Assembly: GCF_000696185.1 (NCBI RefSeq)
Contig: NZ_KK853997.1
Coordinates: 1,598,923 to 1,631,093 of the forward strand
Origin: Kitasatospora cheerisanensis KCTC 2395
GTDB lineage: Bacteria; Actinomycetota; Actinomycetes; Streptomycetales; Streptomycetaceae
Direction of reading: 5' to 3'
Length of the DNA stretch: 32,171 bases
This document shows, piece after piece, positions 23,791 to 32,171 of the stretch. The notes under the pieces are model-generated. The model made no database searches and had not been told where the DNA came from. It saw only the letters and a list, made by a program, of their open reading frames with translations. Within the stretch, counting starts at the first letter, position 1, and each line of letters starts with the position of its first letter. The position numbers and the translations under genes are program-made.

Positions 23791-24660
23791 TCAGTACCCC
23801 CGGTGGTGGCTGGCGAAGAACACCAGCCGGTACTTACCGATCTGCACCTCGTCGCCGTTGCTCAGCAGCACCTCGTCGATCCGCTCCCGGTTGACGTAGG
23901 TGCCGTTCAGGCTGCCCACGTCCGCGACCGAGAAGCCGCCGTCGGGCTGCCGGCGGAACTCCACGTGCCGACGCGACACCGTCACGTCGTCCAGGAAGAT
24001 GTCGCCCTGCGGGTGGCGACCCGCCGTGGTGACGTCCGAGTCCAGCAGGAACCGGCTGCCCGAGTTCGGGCCGCGCTGCACGATCAGCAGCGCCGAGCCC
24101 GGCGGCAGCGCGTCGATCGCCGCCATGACCTCGGCCGACAGCGTCGGCGTGGCGCCGGTCGACGTCGCGGTCGGGTCGTACGACTCGATGCCGGAGATCG
24201 AAATGGTCGACGTGGTCTCCGCCGCGCCCTCCGGGAAACCGCCACCGCCACGCAGCTGAGTACCGCAGTTCGAGCAGAACCGGGCCTGCGCCGGGTTCTG
24301 GTTCCCGCACCGCGGGCACGGGCTGGTGCCAGCCATGTTCACAGCCTCCTGGCGCGGCACGCCCGACTGGGGGTGCCCGGCATAGGGGTCCGGGGCAAAC
24401 CCTCCACCGGAGGTTGAGGGTCCTGACGGGAAACCTATGCGCGGCCCGCCCGACGAATCAACCGACGCGCCGTAACCGGCGTCGAACTGCCCGGTCGGCA
24501 CCCCGGCGCCCTCCGTCACGTCGTCCCGGTACAGCGCGCGCTGCCCGTCCGACGCCGGACGCATCGGCGGCACCCCGGCGTCGTCCTGCCGGTACCGGGC
24601 GGTCGGCGCCTCCGCAGCCGCCTGCTTCTTACGGCCGAAAAGCTTCGAGAAAAAACTCAC
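23791..24660 (-). CDS. GarA/OdhI-like FHA protein with zinc ribbon
   Basis: From GTG 24660 (AAGGGG 9 bases upstream) the product is 289 residues. Residues 1-108 are a low-complexity extension beginning with a short amphipathic helix (SFFSKLFGRKK). Residues 115-132 form a zinc ribbon, CPRC and CSNC, with Cys115, 118, 129 and 132. The phospho-motif AAETTST (146-152) matches the N-terminal ETTS site that PknG/PknB phosphorylate in mycobacterial GarA. The FHA domain covers 190-285, with the phosphopeptide-binding Arg215 (GRH), Ser229 and Asn252 (SLNGTYV). GarA binds and inhibits 2-oxoglutarate enzymes when unphosphorylated. A second ATG at 24336 (Met109) has its own perfect AGGAGG, so a 181-residue form may also be made. 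It is followed closely by the MerR gene. Confidence 0.95.
   Translation of the reverse strand: MSFFSKLFGRKKQAAAEAPTARYRQDDAGVPPMRPASDGQRALYRDDVTEGAGVPTGQFDAGYGASVDSSGGPRIGFPSGPSTSGGGFAPDPYAGHPQSGVPRQEAVNMAGTSPCPRCGNQNPAQARFCSNCGTQLRGGGGFPEGAAETTSTISISGIESYDPTATSTGATPTLSAEVMAAIDALPPGSALLIVQRGPNSGSRFLLDSDVTTAGRHPQGDIFLDDVTVSRRHVEFRRQPDGGFSVADVGSLNGTYVNRERIDEVLLSNGDEVQIGKYRLVFFASHHRGY
24345..24350 (-). promoter_or_regulatory. Internal ribosome binding site for a short FHA form
   Basis: AGGAGG on the minus strand lies 8 bases before ATG 24336, inside the FHA reading frame. It is stronger than the site at the annotated GTG start. The short form would start MAGTSPCPRCGN and keep the zinc ribbon, ETTS motif and FHA domain, close to the length of mycobacterial GarA. 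Confidence 0.6.
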
Positions 24661-24841
24661 GGGCGAATCCCCTTGCGTGTGACAGAACCGCCCGCGGGGC
24701 AGGGTTCAAGGCTCGGTGTGGCGGTAAACCCGGCATCCGGCCGGGGACTGACGATCGGTAGGACCCAGTGTCGCCGACGCCCTGCGGGCACCCACCACCG
24801 GGGGCGACCCGCAGCTGACGAACCGTACGGAGCGCGCCCCG

Positions 24842-25783
24842 TCACTTCGCCGCCGGCTTGCCGTACTGCAACGGCTTCGGGGTGGCCAACGCGTCCACCA
24901 CCACCTTCTGCGGCTGGGCGATGGTCGCCCGCGCCTGCTGCTTCTCCAGGCTGCGCACCACACCACCGGGAATGTTCAGCGCCGGAGTCAGATCCTGCGG
25001 GTTGCCCACCACGGTGAAACGGAACGGCTGCGACACGTTCTTCCCGTCGATCCGCACACCGCCGCCCGACGCGTTGTCGGTGAAGTACGTCCCGGCCACC
25101 ACGCGCACGTCGTTGATCTGAATCGCCTCCGCCCCCGCCGCTCGGAGTTCCTGCAGGGTGTCCAGCAGCATATCCGCCTTCACCTGCCCTTGGGGATCAT
25201 CGATCGTCAGCACGATCCCCGGACCGGTCGCCTTCTCCGTCCCCGCCAGCACACCCAGCTCCGCGGCCTTCCGCCTGGTCTGTTCCTGCGCCTCCTTGGC
25301 CTGGTTGGACGAGTTCTCCAACTGCGCCAAGGACTGCTCCAGCTGCGTCTTCTCGAACTGGAGACGCTGCTGGCGGCCGTCCAGTTCGTCCAGGATCCGC
25401 ACCAGGTCCTCCTGCCGCGCCCCGCGCAGCTGGCTGTGGTCGTTCGTCGACCGCACCTGGATCGCCAGCGCCAGCCCCAGCGCGAACAGCAGCAGCGCCA
25501 CCACCAGTTGGCCCCGCGACACCCGCGGCGGCCACACCGCGGCCTTCAACCGGGTCCGCCCGTCCGACGGCAACGCCACCGGCACCGGCGCGCCCTGACG
25601 CGCCGTCACGGGCTCCGCCGGGACGGGCTCCTCCGCCGCCGGCGCGGGCTCCGGCTCCTTCGCCGCTCCATCGGCCGCGGCACCGTCGTCCGCCTTCTCG
25701 ACGGGCTGCTCGGGCCGCTTCTCCGCCGACTGCTCGGACCCGGCCGGCCGCTCCGGGCCCTGCGGCTCCTTCTCCTCGCTCAC
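24842..25783 (-). CDS. DUF881 membrane-anchored protein (second copy)
   Basis: The product is 313 residues from GTG 25783, 8 bases after sbp, with GGGAGC as ribosome site. Residues 1-60 are an acidic, Glu/Pro/Ala-rich cytoplasmic tail. One membrane segment follows near 93-112 (GQLVVALLLFALGLALAIQV). A coiled coil at about 125-170 precedes the DUF881 domain (ATGPGIVLTIDDPQGQVKAD, LLDTLQELRAAGAEAIQIND, RVVAGTYFTD, SQPFRFTVVGNPQDL), which lies outside. The topology, one span plus coiled coil, resembles FtsL/FtsB-like envelope proteins, but no function is established. It forms an operon with sbp and the first DUF881 gene. The 181 bases to the FHA gene hold no gene, only a weak 6-bp hairpin at 24729-24745. 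Confidence 0.93.
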   Translation of the reverse strand: MSEEKEPQGPERPAGSEQSAEKRPEQPVEKADDGAAADGAAKEPEPAPAAEEPVPAEPVTARQGAPVPVALPSDGRTRLKAAVWPPRVSRGQLVVALLLFALGLALAIQVRSTNDHSQLRGARQEDLVRILDELDGRQQRLQFEKTQLEQSLAQLENSSNQAKEAQEQTRRKAAELGVLAGTEKATGPGIVLTIDDPQGQVKADMLLDTLQELRAAGAEAIQINDVRVVAGTYFTDNASGGGVRIDGKNVSQPFRFTVVGNPQDLTPALNIPGGVVRSLEKQQARATIAQPQKVVVDALATPKPLQYGKPAAK

Positions 25784-25791
25784 ACCGCTCC

Positions 25792-26124
25792 CTACGCCCT
25801 GAACACGTGCCGACGGATGGCCGCGGCATTCGAGAAGATCCGGATGCCCAGCACCACCACCACGCCGGTGGACAGCTGCGAGCCGACGCCCAACTGGTCG
25901 CCGAGGAACACGATCAGCGCCGCCACCACCACGTTCGACAGGAACGACACCACGAAGACCTTGTCGTCGAAGATCCCGTCCAGCATCGCCCGCACGCCGC
26001 CGAACACCGCGTCCAGCGCCGCCACCACCGCGATCGGCAGGTACGGCACCACCGCGTTCGGCACCTCCGGCTGCACGAAGATGCCGACGACCACGCCGAT
26101 CACGAGACCCAGTACGGCAATCAC
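25792..26124 (-). CDS. sbp: Small basic protein family (DUF1290), membrane
   Basis: The product is 110 residues from GTG 26124, with AGGAG 10 bases upstream. Its start overlaps the stop of the upstream DUF881 gene by four bases (GTGA), indicating translational coupling. Three membrane segments are visible: IAVLGLVIGVVVGIFV, YLPIAVVAALDAVFGGVRA, and VFVVSFLSNVVVAALIVFLG with a fourth shorter stretch near the end (STGVVVVLGIRIF). DUF1290 proteins are called Sbp in Bacillus, where the gene lies near ftsA-ftsZ. Function is not established; the flanking DUF881 genes suggest a small membrane complex. Confidence 0.95.
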   Translation of the reverse strand: MIAVLGLVIGVVVGIFVQPEVPNAVVPYLPIAVVAALDAVFGGVRAMLDGIFDDKVFVVSFLSNVVVAALIVFLGDQLGVGSQLSTGVVVVLGIRIFSNAAAIRRHVFRA

Positions 26125-27158
26125 GGTGTAGCAGCTCCTGTTCCGGTGGAAGTGGACTTCACGGTCGACCGCGCGGACGCCGACGGCGCCGGCGACTTCG
26201 GCTTCACGGACGACGACGGCGAGGACGACGGCGACGGCGACGAGGACGACTGCGGCGCGGCCGACTGCGGCGCCGGCTCCGGCGACTCCGTCCCGGCCAC
26301 CCGCAGCGTCACGCCGGCCGCGGCCGGCAGCGTCAGCGACTTCTGCGCCGACACCGTCGACCGGATCCCGTAACTGTCCTGGATGACCTTCAGATAGTGG
26401 CCGGCCTCGTTGTCCTGGAAGGCCTGCGCCAGCCGCGGCCCGTCCCCGATCGCCAGCAGCGTGTACGGCGGCACCAGCGGACGGTTGTCGACCAGGATCG
26501 CGTCACCGGCCGCCCGGATCGCCGACAGCGCGGTCAGCCGCTGCCCGTTCACCGACACCGCCTCCGCGCCCGCCAGCCACAGGCCGTTCACCGCGTACTG
26601 CAGATCGTGGTCCTGCACCCGGCCCTTGTTGCCGAACCCCTCGGCGTTCCGCGGATCGCTCACGTTGCCGCCGGTCCCGGTGCCGGACGCGTCCTCGATC
26701 ACCAGCTTGACGCCCGGCCCGGTGATCGCCCCGGTCCCGGCCTGCGCGGCCAGCAGCGCCAGCCCGCCGTCGTCCGACTGCAGCGCCTGCGCCTGGGCCT
26801 CCTCGACCTTGACGCGGTCCTGCTCGACCTGCCGCTGCAGGGCGTCCGCCGCCTTGTTGGCCTCGTTCACCCGGCTCACCAGGGCGTCCCGCTCCTGCGC
26901 CAGGACGGGCGCCGCCTCCTGCGTGTTCACCGCCCCGACGGTCACCACCGCCGCCGCCAGCGCCAGCCCCAGGGCCAGCACCAGCCGCCCCTTCGCCGTC
27001 GACGGCAGCCGCGACCGGCCCTCCGCCCCGCGCGCCCGGGCCGCCTCCGCGTACCCGTCGTCCAGCGAGTGGTCCATCACCGTGGTCAGCAGGGACATCG
27101 AGGCGTCCGGGCGGCGGAACCGCCCCTCCGGGTCACTCGGCGTCGACGTTGCTGGCAT
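26121..27158 (-). CDS. DUF881 membrane-anchored protein (first copy) with Ser/Pro tail
   Basis: The product is 345 residues from ATG 27158; ATG 27167 would add three. Neither has a clear Shine-Dalgarno. Residues 1-55 are cytoplasmic and include the conserved RPDASMSLLTTVMDHSLDDG YAEAA stretch. A membrane segment follows (LVLALGLALAAAVVTVGAV), then a coiled coil (ERDALVSRVNEANKAADALQ, QVEQDRVKVEEAQAQAL) and the DUF881 domain (ITGPGVKLVIED, HDLQYAVNGLWLAGAEAVSV, NGQRLTALSAIRAAGDAILV). The last 55 or so residues are a Ser/Pro/Thr/Lys tail outside the membrane, longer than I recall for relatives. It starts the DUF881-sbp-DUF881 operon. A strong palindrome separates it from the sugar-nucleotide gene upstream. 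Confidence 0.93.
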   Translation of the reverse strand: MPATSTPSDPEGRFRRPDASMSLLTTVMDHSLDDGYAEAARARGAEGRSRLPSTAKGRLVLALGLALAAAVVTVGAVNTQEAAPVLAQERDALVSRVNEANKAADALQRQVEQDRVKVEEAQAQALQSDDGGLALLAAQAGTGAITGPGVKLVIEDASGTGTGGNVSDPRNAEGFGNKGRVQDHDLQYAVNGLWLAGAEAVSVNGQRLTALSAIRAAGDAILVDNRPLVPPYTLLAIGDGPRLAQAFQDNEAGHYLKVIQDSYGIRSTVSAQKSLTLPAAAGVTLRVAGTESPEPAPQSAAPQSSSSPSPSSSPSSSVKPKSPAPSASARSTVKSTSTGTGAATP

Positions 27159-27246
27159 GCGCCACATCGTTTCACGACCACGCGCCGGCCCACGACCAGC
27201 CCCGGCCGCGTCCGGCCCTATCGGCACACGATCGTGACAAATGCCC

Positions 27247-27278
27247 GGTGGGGGCGGGCCCGCGGGCCCGCCCCCACC
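27247..27278 (-). terminator. 32-nt perfect palindrome, probable terminator
   Basis: GGTGGGGGCGGGCCCG (27247-27262) is followed immediately by its exact complement CGGGCCCGCCCCCACC (27263-27278). In RNA the centre opens to a small loop. It begins 15 bases beyond the stop of the guanylyltransferase gene. Confidence 0.85.
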
Positions 27279-27292
27279 AGAACATCTCCGCA

Positions 27293-29788
27293 CTACCTCC
27301 CGGCGCCGTCCACGACCGCGGCCCACTCGTCCAGCAGCCGCTCCGTCGCCTCGTCGTCCGGGCCCTCCGCCCACAGGTGCGTCACGGCCTCCGCCGGATC
27401 CGGCAGCACCAGCGTCCAGCGGCCGTCCGCCTCGACCACCCGCACGCCGTCCGTGGTGTCCAGCTTGCGGTTGCCCGCCGCCTCCACCACCGAACGCATC
27501 ACCATGCCCTTGGCGGCCCACGGCGTCGCGATGTCGCGCTTCTGGATGTGCGCCTGCGGGATCCGCGCGTCGATCTGACTGAGCGTCAGCTGCGTCCGCG
27601 CCACCAGGCCCACCAGGCGCACGAACGCGGCCGCGCCGTCCAGCACCCCGGAGAACTCCGGCACCACGAAACCGCCGCGCCCGTCGCCGCCGAAGATCGT
27701 GCCGTCCGCCGCCGCGGTCTTCGCCAGGTCGTGCGGCGAAGTCGTCGTCCACACCACCTGGGTGCCGTGGTACGCCGCCACCTGCTCGGCGATCCGCGTC
27801 GTCGTCACCGGCAGCGCCACCTGCCCGGCGCGGCGCTCCGCCGCCACCAGGTCCAGCAGCACCAACAGCGCCCGGTCGTCCTCGATCACCCGACCGAGCT
27901 CGTCGACGAAGGACACCCGTTCACCCACCGGGTCGAACCGCACGCCGAACGCCGCCCTGGAGGACGCCACCAGCTCGCCCAGCCTGGCCAGCGCCGCCCG
28001 CCGGTCGTCGGCGCCCTCGGTCGGCCGCGCCTCGTCCAGGCCGCCGGCCACCGTCAGCGTCTCCACCCCGAGCCGGCCCAGGATGCTCGGCAGCACCAGC
28101 CCCGCACTGCCGTGCGCGGCGTCCACCACCACCTTCAGCCCGGCCTCCCGCACCCCGGTGGTGTCCACCGCCCGCAGCAGGTTCGTCGCGTACGAGTCGA
28201 ACACGCTCGCCGGGTGCAGCAGGTCGCCGATCTCGCCAGGGAAGGCCCGCCGGAACTCCTGCCGCGCGTACACCCGGTCCAGCTTCCGCTGTCCGGCCTG
28301 CGACAGGTCGGCGCCCCGCTCGTCGAAGAACAGGATGTCCAACGAGTCCGGCACTCCCGGCGTGGTCCGCAGGAAGATCCCGCCCGCGCTCCCCCGCGCC
28401 GTCGCCTGCCGGGCCACCGGCATCGGCACGTTCTCCAGGTCCCGGACGTCGATCGCACTGGTCTGCAGCGCCGAGATCATCGCCCGCTTCAACGCCCGCG
28501 CACCACGCGAGTGGTCACGCGCGATGGTGACGGTCGCGCCCTTCTTCAGCGTGGTCGCGTACGCCCCCGCCAGCCGCACCGCCAGCTCCGGCGTGATCTC
28601 CACGTTCAGGATGCCCGACACGCCGCGCACCCCGAACAGGTGCTCCTGGCCGCGGGACTCCCAGATCACCGAGGTGTTGACGAACGCGCCGGCCTCGATC
28701 GTCTTGAACGGGTAGACCCGGACGTTGCCCGCGATGATCGACTCCTCGCCGATCAGGCACTCGTCACCGATCACCGCCCCCTCGTCGATCCGCGCCGCCT
28801 GCATCACGTCGGTGTTCTTCCCGACCACGCAGCCGCGCAGGTTCGACTGCGGCCCCACGTACACGTTGTCGTGCACCACCGCCTTGTGCAGGAACGCGCC
28901 GCGCTTCACGACCACGTTCGACCCCAGCACGGTGTGCTCGCGCAGTTCCACGCCGGCCTCGACCTTGGCGTAGTCGCCGATGTACAGCGGCCCGCGCAGC
29001 ACCGCCTCCGGGTCCACCTCGGCGCCCTCGGCCACCCACACGCCGGGCGAGATCTCGAACCCGTCGAGCTCGACCTGGACCTTCCCCTCCAGGACGTCCG
29101 CCTGCGCCTTCAGGTAGCTCTCGTGGGTGCCCACGTCCTCCCAGTAGCCCTCGGCGACATAGCCGAACACCGGCTTGCCCTCCTTGAGCAACTGCGGGAA
29201 CACGTCGCTCGACCAGTCGACCGACTCTCCGGCCGCCACGTAGTCGAAGACCTCGGGCTCCATCACGTAGATGCCGGTGTTCACGGTGTCCGAGAACACC
29301 TGCCCCCAGGTCGGCTTCTCCAGGAAGCGCTCGACCTTGCCCTCGTCGTCCGTGATGGTGATGCCGAATTCCAACGGATTCGGCACCCGGGTGAGGCACA
29401 CCGTCACCAGTGCGCCCTTCTCCCGGTGAAAGGCAATCAGCTCGGAAAGGTCGAAGTCGGTCAGCGCGTCACCGGAGATCACCAGAAACGAATCGTCCCG
29501 CAGCGCGTCCTCGGCGTTCTTCACGCTGCCCGCGGTCCCCAGCGGCGTTTCCTCGTTGGCATAGGTGAGGTGCATCCCCAGTTCCTCACCGTCACCGAAG
29601 TAGTTCTTCACCAGTGAGGCCAGGAACTGCACAGTCACCACCGTGTCGGTGAGGCCGTGCCGCTTCAGCAACCGCAGCACGTGCTCCATGATCGGCCGAT
29701 TGGCGACCGGCAACAGTGGCTTGGGCATGCTGGAAGTCATGGGGCGGAGTCGAGTGCCCTCCCCGCCCGCCATCACAACGGCTTTCAT
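27293..29788 (-). CDS. Mannose-1-phosphate guanylyltransferase with phosphomannomutase-like domain
   Basis: The product is 831 residues from ATG 29788, with AAGGAGGA 10 bases upstream. Residues 1-235 are a nucleotidyltransferase (MKAVVMAGGEGTRLRPMTSS, MPKPLLPVANRPIMEH, SGDALTDFDL, GTAGSVKNAEDAL), making GDP-mannose or a related NDP-sugar. Residues 245-380 are left-handed beta-helix repeats (EVDPEAVLRGPLYIGDYAKV, GVELREHTVLGSNVVVKRGA). The rest resembles phosphohexomutase, with the phospho-serine Ser427 in TIARDHSRGARALKRAMI. The metal loop, normally DGDxDR, reads DPVGER (619-624), so mutase activity is doubtful. The organisation matches what I recall for SCO1388. GDP-mannose feeds protein O-mannosylation and mannosyl lipids. 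The neighbouring pgsA-like gene fits a membrane or envelope role. Confidence 0.94.
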   Translation of the reverse strand: MKAVVMAGGEGTRLRPMTSSMPKPLLPVANRPIMEHVLRLLKRHGLTDTVVTVQFLASLVKNYFGDGEELGMHLTYANEETPLGTAGSVKNAEDALRDDSFLVISGDALTDFDLSELIAFHREKGALVTVCLTRVPNPLEFGITITDDEGKVERFLEKPTWGQVFSDTVNTGIYVMEPEVFDYVAAGESVDWSSDVFPQLLKEGKPVFGYVAEGYWEDVGTHESYLKAQADVLEGKVQVELDGFEISPGVWVAEGAEVDPEAVLRGPLYIGDYAKVEAGVELREHTVLGSNVVVKRGAFLHKAVVHDNVYVGPQSNLRGCVVGKNTDVMQAARIDEGAVIGDECLIGEESIIAGNVRVYPFKTIEAGAFVNTSVIWESRGQEHLFGVRGVSGILNVEITPELAVRLAGAYATTLKKGATVTIARDHSRGARALKRAMISALQTSAIDVRDLENVPMPVARQATARGSAGGIFLRTTPGVPDSLDILFFDERGADLSQAGQRKLDRVYARQEFRRAFPGEIGDLLHPASVFDSYATNLLRAVDTTGVREAGLKVVVDAAHGSAGLVLPSILGRLGVETLTVAGGLDEARPTEGADDRRAALARLGELVASSRAAFGVRFDPVGERVSFVDELGRVIEDDRALLVLLDLVAAERRAGQVALPVTTTRIAEQVAAYHGTQVVWTTTSPHDLAKTAAADGTIFGGDGRGGFVVPEFSGVLDGAAAFVRLVGLVARTQLTLSQIDARIPQAHIQKRDIATPWAAKGMVMRSVVEAAGNRKLDTTDGVRVVEADGRWTLVLPDPAEAVTHLWAEGPDDEATERLLDEWAAVVDGAGR

Positions 29789-29913
29789 TACGGGTGCGTC
29801 CTCCTTCGCGGTGGTGAACCCCTGCGGGTCCATCAAACCGGTCCGACGCATGTCTACCCGGAAGAAATGATCCGACTCACCGTGGCGGCCGTGTGAAACG
29901 TCTCAGGCCGATC

Positions 29914-30524
29914 TCAAACGGCAGCCGTACGCTCCGCCTTCAGCATCTGCCGAGCCTGCACGGCATACAGCGCGCCGGCCCACCAGTACAGCGTCGTCCC
30001 CCACCAGATGAACGCCCAACTCACCGCTCCCGCAACCTGGTGCACCCATCCCACACCGACACTCAGCAGCAACAGCGGAAACGCGTACATCAGATTGAAC
30101 GTGGCGGCCTTCCCCAGAAAACTCACGTTCAGCGGCCCGTACCCCGCCCGGTTGAGCCGCAGCAGCACCACCCCGACGAAGGCCTCACGCGCCACCAGCA
30201 ACGCCGTCAGCCACCACGGCAGGATCTCCCGCCAGGTCAGCCCCACCAGCGTCGACACGATGTACAGCCGGTCCGCCGCGGGATCCAGCAACTGCCCCAG
30301 CCGGCTGATCTGCCCCCACCGCCGCGCCAGCTTCCCGTCCAGGTAGTCGCTGACCCCGCTCAGCATCAGGACGACGATCGCCCACCCGTCGTTCTTCGGC
30401 CCCCGAAGACCGGCCACAACACCAACCACAGAAAGATCGGCACGCCCACCAGCCGAGCCATGCTCAGCAGATTGGGGATCGTGAAGATCCGGTCGGTCTG
30501 GACTCGCGTCTCCTGGACCTCCAC
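29914..30524 (-). CDS. pgsA: CDP-alcohol phosphatidyltransferase (PgsA-like), with apparent frameshift
   Basis: An integral membrane enzyme that joins a CDP-diacylglycerol phosphatidyl group to an alcohol phosphate. It starts at GTG 30524 behind AGGAGG. The N terminus, VEVQETRVQTDRIFTIPNLL and SMARLVGVPIFLWLVLWPVF, is in one frame. From PKNDGWAIVVLML onwards, including the full signature SDYLDGKLARRWGQISRLGQ and LLDPAADR (D-G-x2-A-R-x8-G-x3-D-x3-D), it is in another, ending at TGA 29914. The break is a run of five Gs (30404-30400); six would give one frame of about 203 residues, a normal length. The full motif and membrane segments are intact, so the break is probably a sequencing error. It lies just downstream of an rRNA operon. 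Confidence 0.88.
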
Positions 30525-30581
30525 GGTGCGGAGCCTCCTGTGGTACCAACGACAAAGTGTGCGGGATTGACCTTACAACAG

Positions 30582-30612
30582 AAAAGCCCCCTGACATCCC
30601 GTCAGGGGGCTT
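30582..30612 (-). terminator. Terminator of the rRNA operon
   Basis: On the minus strand AAGCCCCCTGAC (30612-30601) and GTCAGGGGGCTT (30595-30584) form a 12-bp stem around GGGAT, running into a short T-tract. It lies 14 bases after the 5S 3' end. Confidence 0.92.
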
Positions 30613-30625
30613 CTCCAGAAAAATT

Positions 30626-30744
30626 GTTCGGCGGCGTCCTACTCTCCCACAGGGTCCCCCCTGCAGTACCATCGGCGCTGTGAGGCTTAGCTTCCGGGTT
30701 CGGAATGTAACCGGGCGTTTCCCTCACGCTATGACCACCGAAAC
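30626..30744 (-). rRNA. rrf: 5S ribosomal RNA
   Basis: About 119 nt on the minus strand: it begins GTTTCGGTGGTCATAGCG, contains CGCCCGGTTACATTCCGAAC and GATGGTACTGCAGGGGGGAC, and ends GGACGCCGCCGAACAA. This is the standard streptomycete 5S sequence. The ends are set by the complementary GTTTCGGTGG and CCGCCGAAC arms of helix I. Confidence 0.97.
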
Positions 30745-30821
30745 ACTATGAAACTGTCACCACCCACACGAGTGTTCGTGGGGGTCGTTGTTTCAGAACA
30801 ACACAGTGGACGCGAGCAACT

Positions 30822-32171
<1,350 letters not shown>

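Noticed and set aside
30745..30821. A tRNA or small RNA gene in the 23S-5S spacer
   Set aside because: The 77 bases are a normal spacer with a small GTTGTT/AACAAC hairpin and no tRNA features.

Overview
The window is GC-rich DNA from a member of the Streptomycetaceae (Streptomyces or Kitasatospora). The evidence is the very high GC at third codon positions, frequent GTG starts, long GC-rich terminator hairpins, a chitosanase very close to the Streptomyces GH46 type, and gene orders that I recall as conserved in this family. Most of it is chromosomal core. The first 4.3 kb is accessory.

Layout. (1) 1-4300, accessory: a tiny secreted peptide whose predicted mature form begins and ends with the same pentapeptide; a 38-codon C-terminal remnant of 3-hydroxybutyryl-CoA dehydrogenase; a lipoprotein; chitosanase csn under a perfect 19-bp palindrome matching the CsnR-type operator; a GNAT acetyltransferase; a heavily decayed MFS transporter pseudogene; and a second lipoprotein. 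(2) 4360-12593, translation block on the minus strand: infC-rpmI-rplT, then an SPOUT RNA methyltransferase, a soluble orphan histidine kinase and pheS-pheT. infC appears to start with AUC and has a roughly 350-nt structured leader with an intrinsic terminator. A DUF1844 gene diverges from it. (3) 12594-12831: two REP-like repeat copies and two large hairpins, sitting where two gene blocks that are far apart in S. coelicolor (by my memory of locus numbers) meet. (4) 12832-16022: gcvP behind a clear tandem glycine riboswitch. (5) 16213-19114, plus strand: a PRC-barrel/DUF2382 protein and a DHA2-type MFS exporter with an AT-rich, dyad-containing promoter region. (6) 19205-30524, minus strand: pgsA-like, mannose-1-phosphate guanylyltransferase/PMM-like, DUF881, sbp (DUF1290), DUF881, FHA (GarA-like), MerR, DUF151, MerR, a SanA-like protein and dinB. 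This matches the actinobacterial pgsA-DUF881-sbp-DUF881-(gcvH)-garA-MerR-DUF151-MerR neighbourhood, but gcvH is missing. (7) 30582-32171: the 3' end of an rRNA operon on the minus strand (terminator, 5S, partial 23S).

Functional reading. The gcvP/FHA/MerR region links glycine cleavage with control of central nitrogen and carbon metabolism. In mycobacteria, GarA is a PknB/PknG substrate that controls 2-oxoglutarate enzymes. The infC and pheST region is translation housekeeping.

Two core genes, dinB and the pgsA-like gene, each carry an apparent one-base deletion in a G-run (five Gs where six restore the frame). This points to homopolymer base-calling errors in the assembly more than to two independent mutations. 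The MFS pseudogene at 2949-3721 is different: it has several lesions, a large internal deletion and a 16-bp tandem duplication, so it is real decay. I found no CRISPR array, transposase, integrase or tRNA gene. I do not see a clearly new multi-gene system. The best candidates for undescribed biology are the terminal-repeat secreted peptide, the infC leader RNA, the MerR promoter dyad and the GarA-like dual start.
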